Below, in pieces: positions 1 to 7,827 of a stretch of DNA of 7,959 nucleotides. Source of the DNA: Candidatus Magasanikiibacteriota bacterium (GTDB lineage Bacteria; Patescibacteriota; Patescibacteriia; Magasanikbacterales; GWA2-37-8). The first letter of the stretch is position 1, and every line of letters begins with the position of its first letter. The position numbers and the translations under genes were made by a program. The notes under the pieces are model-generated. The model did no database searches, was not told where the DNA came from, and saw only the letters and a program-made list of their open reading frames with translations. Where the stretch lies: positions 1-7,959 of the forward strand of contig JAPLWP010000140.1 in NCBI GenBank assembly GCA_026396535.1. The letters are read 5' to 3'.

Positions 1-17
1 AGATTTCAAAAATAAAT

Positions 18-23
18 TATAAT
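18..23 (+). promoter_or_regulatory. -10 element of the PhnA-domain gene
   Basis: A perfect TATAAT lies 11 nt before the ATG at 35. The matching -35 box would fall outside the window. Transcription would start near position 30, giving a leader of about 5 nt and no room for a Shine-Dalgarno site. Confidence 0.4.
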
Positions 24-34
24 TTTAATATTTT

Positions 35-250
35 ATGTCTGAGATAACCAAAGATTGTAACGGCAATGTTCTGAGTGATGGCGACTCTGTCCAGCTCAAC
101 AAAGATTTAAAATTAAAGGGGTCCTCAACTACTTACAAGATTGGTACAGTTTTCAAGAATATTAAACTCACTTCAGATACAGAAGCTATTGAGTGTCGTG
201 ATGGGAAAACTACATTGGTACTCAAAACAATGTTTTTGAAAAAAAGATAG
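35..250 (+). CDS. PhnA-domain protein, short form
   Basis: This 71-residue protein matches the C-terminal PhnA/YjdM domain along its whole length: DCNGNVLSDGDSV (residues 7-19), KDLKLKGSS (23-31), a GTVFKNIKLT segment, EAIECRDG and a final LVLKTMFLKK. Full-length PhnA proteins carry an N-terminal zinc ribbon before this small beta-barrel domain; it is absent here, leaving no cysteine pairs. The name comes from an old association with alkylphosphonate utilisation in E. coli, but the domain is not the phosphonatase and its real role is unclear. No phosphonate genes are nearby. The ATG follows a TATAAT by only 11 nt and no Shine-Dalgarno site is visible. The stop is TAG and a strong terminator follows, so the gene appears monocistronic. 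Family assignment is firm; function is unknown. Confidence 0.85.
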   Translation: MSEITKDCNGNVLSDGDSVQLNKDLKLKGSSTTYKIGTVFKNIKLTSDTEAIECRDGKTTLVLKTMFLKKR

Positions 251-280
251 TAAAAAATTAGATAACAAATTATTTTAACT

Positions 281-318
281 AACAAAAAATCCCGATTTAG
301 TCGGGATTTTTTGTTTAG
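281..318 (+). terminator. Rho-independent terminator after the PhnA-domain gene
   Basis: A perfect 15-bp stem pairs 281-295 with 301-315 around a 5-nt loop (TTTAG). The core is ATCCCGA/TCGGGAT and is followed by a T-rich run. A-rich and T-rich arms flank the GC core, so it could terminate transcription in either direction. Confidence 0.9.
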
Positions 319-320
319 TC

Positions 321-349
321 TTGTTTTTTTAAAAAGAATATGGTTAAAT
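321..349 (+). promoter_or_regulatory. Possible tRNA-Leu promoter
   Basis: TTGTTT (321-326) and TTAAAT (344-349) are separated by 17 nt and end 12 nt before the tRNA, giving a very short 5' leader. Both boxes are imperfect. A 14-bp perfect palindrome (347-360, AATATGGCCATATT) overlaps the -10 region and abuts the tRNA. Confidence 0.3.
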
Positions 350-361
350 ATGGCCATATTA

Positions 362-442
362 GCCTGGGTGGTGAAATGGTATACACGCGGGTCTTAGAAG
401 CCCGTGCCGTAAGGCGTGGAGGTTCAAGTCCTCTCCCAGGCA
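362..442 (+). tRNA. tRNA-Leu (anticodon UAG)
   Basis: The cloverleaf can be drawn by eye. The acceptor stem is GCCTGGG (362-368) with CCCAGGC (435-441), followed by discriminator A. The D-arm is closed by GTG/CAC. The anticodon stem CGGGT/GCCCG carries the loop CTTAGAA, giving anticodon UAG, which reads CUA leucine codons. A long variable arm (TGCCGTAAGGCGT) marks it as class II, as expected for leucine. The T-arm is GGAGG-TTCAAGT-CCTCT. The 3' CCA is not encoded (ACAAGG follows the stem), so nucleotidyltransferase must add it. There is no intron. A terminator follows directly. Confidence 0.95.
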
Positions 443-454
443 CAAGGTAAAAAT

Positions 455-485
455 AAAAATCCAGAAATTATTCTGGATTTTTTTG
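455..485 (+). terminator. Rho-independent terminator after tRNA-Leu
   Basis: A 12-bp stem pairs 455-466 with 471-482 (core ATCCAGAA/TTCTGGAT) around the loop ATTA and ends in a T run. The opposite strand also reads as a hairpin followed by T-rich sequence, so it may also stop the minus-strand gene that converges on it. Confidence 0.88.
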
Positions 486-516
486 TTGAAATAATAGTGG
501 GTGCCCGAGCACCCAC
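486..516 (-). terminator. Terminator-like hairpin after the cysteine-rich gene
   Basis: An 8-bp GC-rich stem (497-504 with 509-516) encloses a 4-nt loop. Read on the minus strand it is followed by TATTATTTC, a modest U tract. It lies about 70 nt past the stop codon of the minus-strand gene. Confidence 0.55.
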
Positions 517-584
517 CACGACACGAGGGTCGCGGAGGGCGCACGGGACTGGCTTGCTCAGACGGGAGGGCATGGACCAAAAGG

Positions 585-761
585 TCAGCACTGGAGCTGC
601 ACATCACGATTGCGGACCGACAGCGGCACAGGGCCGATATGGCGCCGGTTGTTGCAGCGTTCACACCGGCAGGAGGTATCACCCAACTTCTTGTCGGTCT
701 TGTGGCCGCAATTGGCGCAGGTCTTGTCCGTGGTTTCACACTTGCAGGCGGGACAGGTCAT
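585..761 (-). CDS. Small cysteine-rich, probable zinc-binding protein
   Basis: This is a 58-residue protein with nine cysteines arranged as CPACKC (residues 3-8), CANCGH (15-20) and CRCERC (31-36), plus a final Cys58. Paired CxxC knuckles suggest a zinc ribbon; the CxCxxC and CxxCxC patterns also recall bacterial metallothioneins. I do not recognise the family. The frame runs upstream to an ATG at 812, but a near-perfect promoter (803-831) would start transcription near 796, inside that extension, so the ATG at 761 is the likely start. A purine-rich GGTGAGAG lies 13 nt upstream of it. Third codon positions are mostly G or C, unlike the AT-rich neighbours, which supports a real coding sequence of different base composition, possibly acquired by transfer. 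The alternative is that the transcript is a structured RNA. Metal binding is inferred from the cysteines only. Confidence 0.6.
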   Translation of the reverse strand: MTCPACKCETTDKTCANCGHKTDKKLGDTSCRCERCNNRRHIGPVPLSVRNRDVQLQC

Positions 762-802
762 GGCTTTTTCCAAACTCTCACCAAAGTCGGCAAGGTGGCC
801 AG

Positions 803-831
803 AATATAACATTTTTCTATCAGAAAGTCAA
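803..831 (-). promoter_or_regulatory. Promoter of the cysteine-rich gene
   Basis: On the minus strand TTGACT (826-831) and TATATT (803-808) are separated by exactly 17 nt, nearly the sigma70 consensus. The predicted start near 796 lies about 35 nt upstream of the ATG at 761 and inside the longer open frame, which argues for the shorter protein. It is divergent to the Smr gene. Confidence 0.7.
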
Positions 832-895
832 CGGTTTTCTTGCTAATATATCCATAATAAGTTAATATTTATATATTAAAAAGTTATTTATTAAA

Positions 896-1165
896 ATGGA
901 TAAAAATTCTGCCAAGTTTTTCGCGGCCCAAATTGGGGCCAAAATTCCTTCTTTGGATCTACATGGATTCTATCCATCTGATGCTATAGAAAAATTAGGA
1001 ATCTTTCTTTATCAATGTATAGAGAAAAACGCCGATACCGCGCGTGTAATATATGGGGGTGGTACCGGACGTTTGCGTGAAGCGGTTTTGGATTATCTAA
1101 AAGGACACAGGGTGGTAGGAGATTTTCAAGACGAGGGTGGAAGTTGTATAGTGTTATTTAAATAA
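896..1165 (+). CDS. Stand-alone Smr domain protein
   Basis: The 89-residue protein is essentially one Smr (small MutS-related) domain. SLDLHGFYPSDAIEKL (about residues 19-34) contains the LDLHG motif, VIYGGGTGRLREAVLDYL (about 52-69) is the glycine-rich GxGxGxLR loop, and the domain ends with a GGSCIVLF strand. Smr domains act as nucleases or nucleic-acid-binding modules in MutS2 and in stand-alone proteins, with roles proposed in recombination control and rescue of collided ribosomes. The MutS2 ATPase part is absent, so this is a free-standing Smr protein. The AT-rich leader contains a TATATT at 872-877 but no recognisable Shine-Dalgarno site before the ATG. The next gene starts one base after this stop codon, so the two are probably co-transcribed and translationally coupled. 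Confidence 0.85.
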   Translation: MDKNSAKFFAAQIGAKIPSLDLHGFYPSDAIEKLGIFLYQCIEKNADTARVIYGGGTGRLREAVLDYLKGHRVVGDFQDEGGSCIVLFK

Positions 1166-1166
1166 T

Positions 1167-1532
1167 ATGTCAGAAAGAAATATGGGCGGGCCAAGCGGTG
1201 GCCGATACCCAAGACCAGAAAGTAAATTTAGAAAAACTAGAGAAGAGGCACAGGCTGAAAATCTTTTTAATAAGATTGATCAACAAGAAGAGGTGTCTCC
1301 GGGCTTGGTGTTGAAAGCATTGTCAGTTCGGTTGGATCAAGAAGCCAAAGAAACTCTATTTTTGTATGCAAAAACCAGAAATTTATTAGCCATAAGAAAT
1401 GTAGTCAAAAAAATTGGACAAACTTTTCCTGAATATAAGGCTTTTTGTGAAGTAGTAAATGAAAAAATTTTTAATGATGGAGATTCTGTGGATTGGACCA
1501 CAGTGGATAAAGATCTGGGCCTATCGCAGTAA
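1167..1532 (+). CDS. Hypothetical protein, second gene of the Smr operon
   Basis: I do not recognise this 121-residue protein. Its first ~35 residues are rich in Gly, Arg, Lys, Pro and Glu and look disordered, beginning MSERNMGGPSGGRYPRP. The rest reads as amphipathic helices (roughly residues 43-75, LVLKALSVRLDQEAKETLFLYAK; then RNLLAIRNVVKKIG and EYKAFCEVVNEKIF) and an acidic tail. There is no signal peptide, membrane segment or cysteine cluster, so it should be soluble and cytoplasmic. The ATG lies one base after the Smr stop codon without its own ribosome-binding site, indicating translational coupling and perhaps a shared process. Base composition matches the neighbouring AT-rich genes. 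The stop is TAA, followed by a weak hairpin and T run. Confidence 0.75.
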   Translation: MSERNMGGPSGGRYPRPESKFRKTREEAQAENLFNKIDQQEEVSPGLVLKALSVRLDQEAKETLFLYAKTRNLLAIRNVVKKIGQTFPEYKAFCEVVNEKIFNDGDSVDWTTVDKDLGLSQ

Positions 1533-1551
1533 AGCTTAAAAACCTTTAAAA

Positions 1552-1576
1552 TGGCCCAAAAAAGGCTAATTTTTTA
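1552..1576 (+). terminator. Weak possible terminator of the Smr operon
   Basis: A 5-bp stem (TGGCC with GGCTA, one G-T pair) around an A-rich loop is followed by ATTTTTTA. It is short but lies 20 nt after the stop codon and just before the rRNA promoter. Confidence 0.35.
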
Positions 1577-1603
1577 TCCCCATTTTTTCCACAGTACAAG
1601 CTC

Positions 1604-1632
1604 TTGACAGTCTGATGATCATCCTGTATAAT
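1604..1632 (+). promoter_or_regulatory. Consensus sigma70 promoter upstream of the 23S unit
   Basis: TTGACA (1604-1609) and TATAAT (1627-1632) are both perfect consensus boxes with an optimal 17-nt spacer. The spacer contains the palindrome ATGATCAT. Transcription should start near 1639-1640. Such a perfect promoter fits a stable-RNA gene. No other convincing promoter is visible between here and 23S, so it probably drives both the leader RNA and 23S-5S. Confidence 0.85.
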
Positions 1633-1639
1633 CGCAATT

Positions 1640-1862
1640 ACGTTTGAATCTCCTGATTTATTCAGGACCACGTCCAAAAGATAATGGTTGAAAGCGTACC
1701 CTTGGACCTCTGGGTTATACCGACATTAAGTTGGTAACCAAAAATTTAAAGACAATGTTAACATTGCAGTTAAATTCTTACTCAGAATATCCAAGTGGTT
1801 CTAAATACAGATCTTAGTCTGATATTTTAGAGGGCCACTTGCAAGAGTGGCTCTTTTATTTT
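1640..1862 (+). ncRNA. Structured leader RNA or independent small RNA ending in a terminator-like hairpin
   Basis: This segment runs from the predicted transcription start to a hairpin with a T tract. It has no credible protein frame but several local stems: TCCTGA/TCAGGA at about 1652-1669, GTCCAA/TTGGAC about 30 nt apart and extended by CCA/TGG, GGTTATACC/GGTAACC, and the palindrome CAATGTTAACATTG. Near the end, CAAGTGG (1792-1798) can pair with CCACTTG (1835-1841) and CTAAA (1801-1805) with TTTAG (1826-1830), forming a long hairpin that would block the terminator stem. It is either an attenuated 23S operon leader or a separate RNA of about 220 nt. I could not match it to 6S RNA, tmRNA, RNase P RNA, SRP RNA, T-box or known riboswitch motifs. 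Confidence 0.5.
1829..1862 (+). terminator. Terminator-like hairpin between the promoter and 23S
   Basis: An 11-bp stem with two G-T pairs (1829-1839 with 1846-1856, core GCCACT/AGTGGC) and a 6-nt loop is followed by TATTTT. As an intrinsic terminator it would stop transcription about 180 nt before 23S. Alternatively the hairpin plus GCTCTTT (1850-1856) resembles the boxB hairpin and boxA (TGCTCTTTAACA in E. coli) of rRNA antitermination leaders, which would give the opposite function. Confidence 0.55.
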
Positions 1863-1888
1863 AAAAACTCAAACAGAAAACTTGCTCT

Positions 1889-1926
1889 CAGATGATTGCG
1901 TTGAAAACCTTCAAAACAATCATCTG
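1889..1926 (+). repeat. Long hairpin in the 23S precursor leader
   Basis: CAGATGATTG (1889-1898) pairs perfectly with CAATCATCTG (1917-1926). Inside, TTGAA (1901-1905) pairs with TTCAA (1910-1914) around AACC, leaving a 2x2 internal loop. There is no T run, so it is a precursor structure rather than a terminator, possibly an RNase III or assembly signal. Confidence 0.6.
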
Positions 1927-1940
1927 GTTGTAACGGAAAG

Positions 1941-1966
1941 AACTTTGACAACTTAATAGGTAAATC
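1941..1966 (+). promoter_or_regulatory. 5' arm of the 23S processing stem, with boxA-like sequence
   Basis: Positions 1950-1966 pair with 5316-5332 beyond the 3' end of 23S in 17 consecutive pairs (one G-T). The helix can extend with AACTTTG against CAAGTT. CTTTGACAACTTAATAGG also resembles the boxA-like sequence found before 23S in many Gram-positive rRNA operons. The pairing shows that 23S is excised from a longer precursor. Confidence 0.75.
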
Positions 1967-2043
1967 AACGCAAAAATAGGGTAGGAAACATTAAAATGTT
2001 TACCAATATATAAGATACCGCAAAGCACAATTAAGTGTTTTTG

Positions 2044-5251
<3,208 letters not shown>

Positions 5252-5315
5252 GGAAGCACTGAGTTGTGCTTAAACGAATGCAAAGATATCAATATACTCT
5301 CAATATAACGCGCAT

Positions 5316-5338
5316 GGTTTACCTATTAAGTTCAAGTT
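5316..5338 (+). promoter_or_regulatory. 3' arm of the 23S processing stem
   Basis: This segment is complementary to 1950-1966 (17 pairs), with a possible extension by CAAGTT (5333-5338) against AACTTTG (1941-1947). It lies between 23S and 5S, as expected for the precursor helix that frees mature 23S. Confidence 0.75.
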
Positions 5339-5357
5339 TGAACAATTAAAGAGTCAG

Positions 5358-5469
5358 TGTCTTGGTGACACAAGCGATGAGGCCACACCTGTTCCCATCC
5401 CGAACACAGCAGTTAAGCTCATCTGCGCCGATGATAGCCGCAAGGCAAAAGTAGGCCGTCGCCAGGACA
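5358..5469 (+). rRNA. rrf: 5S ribosomal RNA
   Basis: The 112-nt gene shows helix I TGTCTTGG (5358-5365) with CCAGGACA (5462-5469), the conserved CACACCTGTTCCCATCCCGAAC segment region, GTTAAGC (about 5413-5419), GCGCCGATGATAG and AAAGTAGG. It lies about 107 nt after 23S and is co-transcribed with it. It is slightly shorter than the usual ~120 nt. An extra 9-bp stem, AAAGAGTCA (5348-5356) with TGACTCTTT (5471-5479), continues helix I outward across one G/A mismatch, so 5S sits inside a precursor hairpin that runs into a T tract. Ends were chosen from helix I. Confidence 0.93.
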
Positions 5470-5490
5470 ATGACTCTTTTTTTATTTCTC

Positions 5491-5526
5491 AAAAACAAGG
5501 CAGAAGTTGCCTTGTTTTTAGTTTTT
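5491..5526 (+). terminator. rRNA operon terminator
   Basis: AAACAAGGCA pairs with TGCCTTGTTT around the short loop GAAGT and is followed by TTAGTTTTT. Together with the T7 run after the 5S hairpin (5477-5483) this gives tandem termination of the 23S-5S unit. Its 3' arm overlaps the -35 box of the next promoter. Confidence 0.88.
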
Positions 5527-5540
5527 AAAAATGATAAAAT
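5512..5540 (+). promoter_or_regulatory. Probable fbp promoter
   Basis: TTGTTT (5512-5517) and TAAAAT (5535-5540, within GATAAAAT) are separated by 17 nt. The start would be near 5547, only about 3 nt before the ATG at 5550, implying a leaderless or nearly leaderless mRNA. Confidence 0.5.
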
Positions 5541-5549
5541 ATCGCCACT

Positions 5550-6533
5550 ATGAATTTACCTCCTACCTTGTCACAATTTTTAATAAAAGAACTTACTAGT
5601 CATCCGGAGCGTGATGGTCTGGTGGCTATTATGTCGGATTTGGCTACAATTGGAAAGATTATTTCCAACCATACCAATCGCGCTGGTTTGGCCGGTATTT
5701 TGGGTGCGGCCAATAAGACCAATGTGCAGGATGAACAAGTACAAAAGCTGGATGAATTTTGCAACGATCTTTGTAAAAATTATTTACGTCAGACCGGAAA
5801 TTTTGCAGCAATGGCTTCAGAAGAAGAAGATGGTGTGGTGGATATGGGTGAAGATGGCAAAGATGCCAAGTATGTAATTGCCTTTGATCCACTCGACGGT
5901 TCGGCCAATATTGATGTGAATTTGAGTGTTGGTACAATTTTTTCAGTAAATAAATTATTGCCAGAATTAGCTCGCAATGATGAACGTCAATTTTTTCAGC
6001 CTGGCCGTGATCAGGTATTGGCGGGGTATGTTTTGTATAGCGCTAGCACGATGATCGTGTTTAGTTGGGGCAACGGTGTTTATGAATTTACTTTGGATCA
6101 GGGCCTGGGTGAATTTTTCTTGTCACGTGAAAAAATGATGATTCCGGATGTTTGTAAAATATATAGTTTTAATGAAGGGAACTTTAAATATTTATCTGGG
6201 CGTGATCAAAAATTTATTGAATATTTACGAAATGAATTAAAGTGTGATTGTCGTTATGTTTCCGCGATGGTGGCGGATATTCATCGTAATCTTATCAAAG
6301 GTGGAGTTTTTATTTTAGGTGCCACGGATAAAAAAGGCATGGGTGAGTTTAAACCAAAACTTAGATTGAATTATGAAGCCAAGCCAATGGCGTACTTGGC
6401 AGAGCAAGCCGGTGGTGCTTCTACAGATGGAGAAGTGAGTTTACTTGATATTGCCGGAGAGAGTTTGCATCAGCGTGTACCGGTATTTATTGGTAATAAA
6501 GATATTATTGATCATTATTTAAAAATAAATTAA
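5550..6533 (+). CDS. fbp: Class I fructose-1,6-bisphosphatase
   Basis: This cytoplasmic enzyme removes the 1-phosphate from fructose 1,6-bisphosphate to give fructose 6-phosphate, the committed step of gluconeogenesis. The 327 residues match the normal family length. Visible hallmarks are the metal-binding ASEEED (89-94), FDPLDGSANID (112-122, the family signature with Ala for the usual Ser), YVSAMVADIHRNLIKGG (236-252, substrate-binding Arg region), KLRLNYEAKPMAYLAEQAGG (270-289) and LHQRVPVFIG (306-315). No key residue is obviously missing. The ATG has no Shine-Dalgarno site and a -10-like TAAAAT ends 9 nt before it, so translation may be leaderless. The gene lies just after the rRNA terminator. 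An N-terminally truncated class I aldolase, acting on the same metabolite, follows directly; its homologous sequence starts 2 nt after this gene's stop codon. I found no reason to doubt that the enzyme is functional. Confidence 0.95.
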   Translation: MNLPPTLSQFLIKELTSHPERDGLVAIMSDLATIGKIISNHTNRAGLAGILGAANKTNVQDEQVQKLDEFCNDLCKNYLRQTGNFAAMASEEEDGVVDMGEDGKDAKYVIAFDPLDGSANIDVNLSVGTIFSVNKLLPELARNDERQFFQPGRDQVLAGYVLYSASTMIVFSWGNGVYEFTLDQGLGEFFLSREKMMIPDVCKIYSFNEGNFKYLSGRDQKFIEYLRNELKCDCRYVSAMVADIHRNLIKGGVFILGATDKKGMGEFKPKLRLNYEAKPMAYLAEQAGGASTDGEVSLLDIAGESLHQRVPVFIGNKDIIDHYLKIN

Positions 6534-6573
6534 TTTATTTGATGAAACTATTCGTCAGTCTACTTCGGATGGT

Positions 6574-7350
6574 GTGCCGTTTGTAGAGTATTTGTCAGCC
6601 AAGGGAGTCGTGCCAGGTATCAAAGTAGATATTGGACTTAAAGAAATGGAAGGTCATGTTGGTGAGCAAATTACAAAATGGGATGACGCTCTAGATTCTA
6701 GATTAAAAGAATATTATCAAATGGGCGCTCGCTTTGCTAAATGGCGTGCTGTGATTACTATTGGCGAAAATATTCCAAGTGATGAATGTATTTTGGAAAA
6801 TTGTAAAAATTTAACTGAGTATGCTCGTTTGTGTCAGTCCAATAATATTGTGCCAATTGTTGAGCCAGAAGTTTTGATGGACGGTGCTCATACGATCGAA
6901 CGATGTGAAGAGGTTACTCACAAAACTCTCAGTGTATTATTTGCTGAACTAAAAAAAGCCAATATTGATCTAAGTGGATTGATTCTCAAACCAAACATGG
7001 TGATATCTGGTTTGGACGGCGAAAAAGTTTCCTCAGATGTGATAGCTCAAAAAACAGTGCAGTGCTTTAAAGAGACTGTCCCGGCAGAAGTCGCAGGAAT
7101 CGTATTTTTGTCCGGTGGTCAAAGTGAAGCAGAGTCTTGTGAAAATTTAAGTGCTATTAGTAAGTTGGCCAAAGAACAAAACGCACCTTGGAAGCTTACT
7201 TTTTCCTATGGTCGTGCTTTGCAAAACAGTGCAATAAAAAATTGGTTGGGTAAAGATGAAAATAAAACCAAATCCCAAGAGATTTTTGCCCATCGTGCTA
7301 AATTGGCTAGTGCCGCTAGTAAGGGGGAATATAGCGCAGACATGGAATAA
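6574..7350 (+). CDS. Class I fructose-bisphosphate aldolase, N-terminally truncated (possible pseudogene)
   Basis: The protein matches Schiff-base (class I) fructose-bisphosphate aldolase, which interconverts fructose 1,6-bisphosphate with dihydroxyacetone phosphate and glyceraldehyde 3-phosphate. From the GTG at 6574 (258 residues) it contains GIKVD (15-19), FAKWRAVITIGE (54-65), VEPEVLMDG (96-104), the Schiff-base lysine in LILKPNMV (K139), FLSGGQSE (178-185) and SYGRAL (211-216). Homology continues upstream of the GTG: codons from 6535 read LFDETIRQSTSDG, standard aldolase sequence, but a TAA at 6526-6528 closes the frame. About 60 N-terminal residues, including the first barrel strand and the catalytic aspartate of the AADES motif, are therefore missing, and homology begins 2 nt after the fbp stop. 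No convincing start codon or ribosome-binding site is seen; GTG is only the best formal choice. A deletion removing the intergenic region and gene start is likely, so activity is doubtful. The 3' end is intact. Confidence 0.8.
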   Translation: MPFVEYLSAKGVVPGIKVDIGLKEMEGHVGEQITKWDDALDSRLKEYYQMGARFAKWRAVITIGENIPSDECILENCKNLTEYARLCQSNNIVPIVEPEVLMDGAHTIERCEEVTHKTLSVLFAELKKANIDLSGLILKPNMVISGLDGEKVSSDVIAQKTVQCFKETVPAEVAGIVFLSGGQSEAESCENLSAISKLAKEQNAPWKLTFSYGRALQNSAIKNWLGKDENKTKSQEIFAHRAKLASAASKGEYSADME

Positions 7351-7394
7351 ATATTTACTAGAAAAATACACAATTTGTATTTTAAATTAATAGA

Positions 7395-7424
7395 AAAAAT
7401 GGCTTAAATAAGCCATTTTTTTGT
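7395..7424 (+). terminator. Terminator after the aldolase gene
   Basis: A stem of AAAATGGCTTA with TAAGCCATTTT around a 2-nt AA loop (in practice a slightly larger loop) is followed by TTTG, about 45 nt after the stop codon. It is a clear intrinsic terminator, possibly bidirectional. Confidence 0.85.
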
Positions 7425-7448
7425 TAAAAATATTAGTTATCCACATTG

Positions 7449-7476
7449 TGCTGTCGGAAATATTTTGACAGCATAG
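7449..7476 (+). promoter_or_regulatory. Inverted repeat over the -35 box (possible operator)
   Basis: GCTGTC and GACAGC form a perfect 6-bp inverted repeat separated by 11 nt. The right half overlaps the TTGACA box, a typical place for a repressor. It may be an autoregulatory site of the TrmB-family protein encoded next; that link is inference. Confidence 0.3.
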
Positions 7477-7494
7477 GTTTTTATATAGTATAAT
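7465..7494 (+). promoter_or_regulatory. Promoter of the TrmB-family gene
   Basis: TTGACA (7465-7470) and TATAAT (7489-7494), both perfect, are separated by 18 nt. Transcription should start near 7501, leaving an 18-nt A-rich leader without a Shine-Dalgarno motif before the ATG at 7519. Confidence 0.78.
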
Positions 7495-7518
7495 AAATTT
7501 GGCTAAAATAAACCAAAT

Positions 7519-7827
7519 ATGGACTTAACCGTCTTCAAAAAACTAGGTTTTTCAGATAAAAATGCCAAGATTTATTTGACGCTCGTCGGGCTCGGACCAA
7601 CCTCCGTGCGTATTTTGGCTAAAAAGACCAAATTAAATAGGGGTACGGTCTATGATGGTCTGAAATGGCTCAAAGAAACTGGATTAGTAAATTATTATGA
7701 GAAAGAAGCCAAGCAATTTTTTGTGGCTGAAGATCCAGATAAACTATATACCCTAGTGCAAAAACAGACTGACGAGTTGCAAGAGGTAAATAAAAAAATG
7801 AAAGATGTGGTACAGGAGCTAAATTAA
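7519..7827 (+). CDS. TrmB-family transcriptional regulator, HTH part (interrupted gene)
   Basis: The 102 residues match the N-terminal winged helix-turn-helix of TrmB-like regulators: LKKLGFSDKNAKIYLTLVGLGPTSV-type opening (residues 5-30), RILAKKTKLNRGTVYDGLKWLKETGLVNYY (about 32-61) with the recognition helix NRGTVYDGLKWL, a wing ending FFVAEDPDKL (67-76), and then a coiled-coil segment (77-102). TrmB-family proteins bind DNA and often control sugar uptake and central metabolism; the effector domain lies C-terminal. Here the frame stops at TAA 7825-7827, yet family sequence resumes in the same frame immediately afterwards. The product could still bind DNA as a short dimer, or the gene may be decaying. 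A consensus promoter precedes it, and it is downstream of, but terminator-separated from, the fbp-aldolase pair. Confidence 0.82.
   Translation: MDLTVFKKLGFSDKNAKIYLTLVGLGPTSVRILAKKTKLNRGTVYDGLKWLKETGLVNYYEKEAKQFFVAEDPDKLYTLVQKQTDELQEVNKKMKDVVQELN

Noticed and set aside
762..812. N-terminal extension of the cysteine-rich protein from the ATG at 812
   Set aside because: The promoter at 803-831 overlaps this segment and transcription would begin near 796, inside it.
416..865. Plus-strand frames of 78-149 codons over the GC-rich island
   Set aside because: They are shadows of the minus-strand cysteine-rich frame, cross the tRNA terminator or lack coding-like composition; the promoter and cysteine spacing favour the minus strand.
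1697..1735. Resemblance of ACCCTTGGACCTCTGGGTTATACC to the 3' part of a TPP riboswitch
   Set aside because: The required CUGAGA and the GCGUAGGG-type closing sequences are absent, and the downstream gene is 23S rRNA rather than a thiamine gene.
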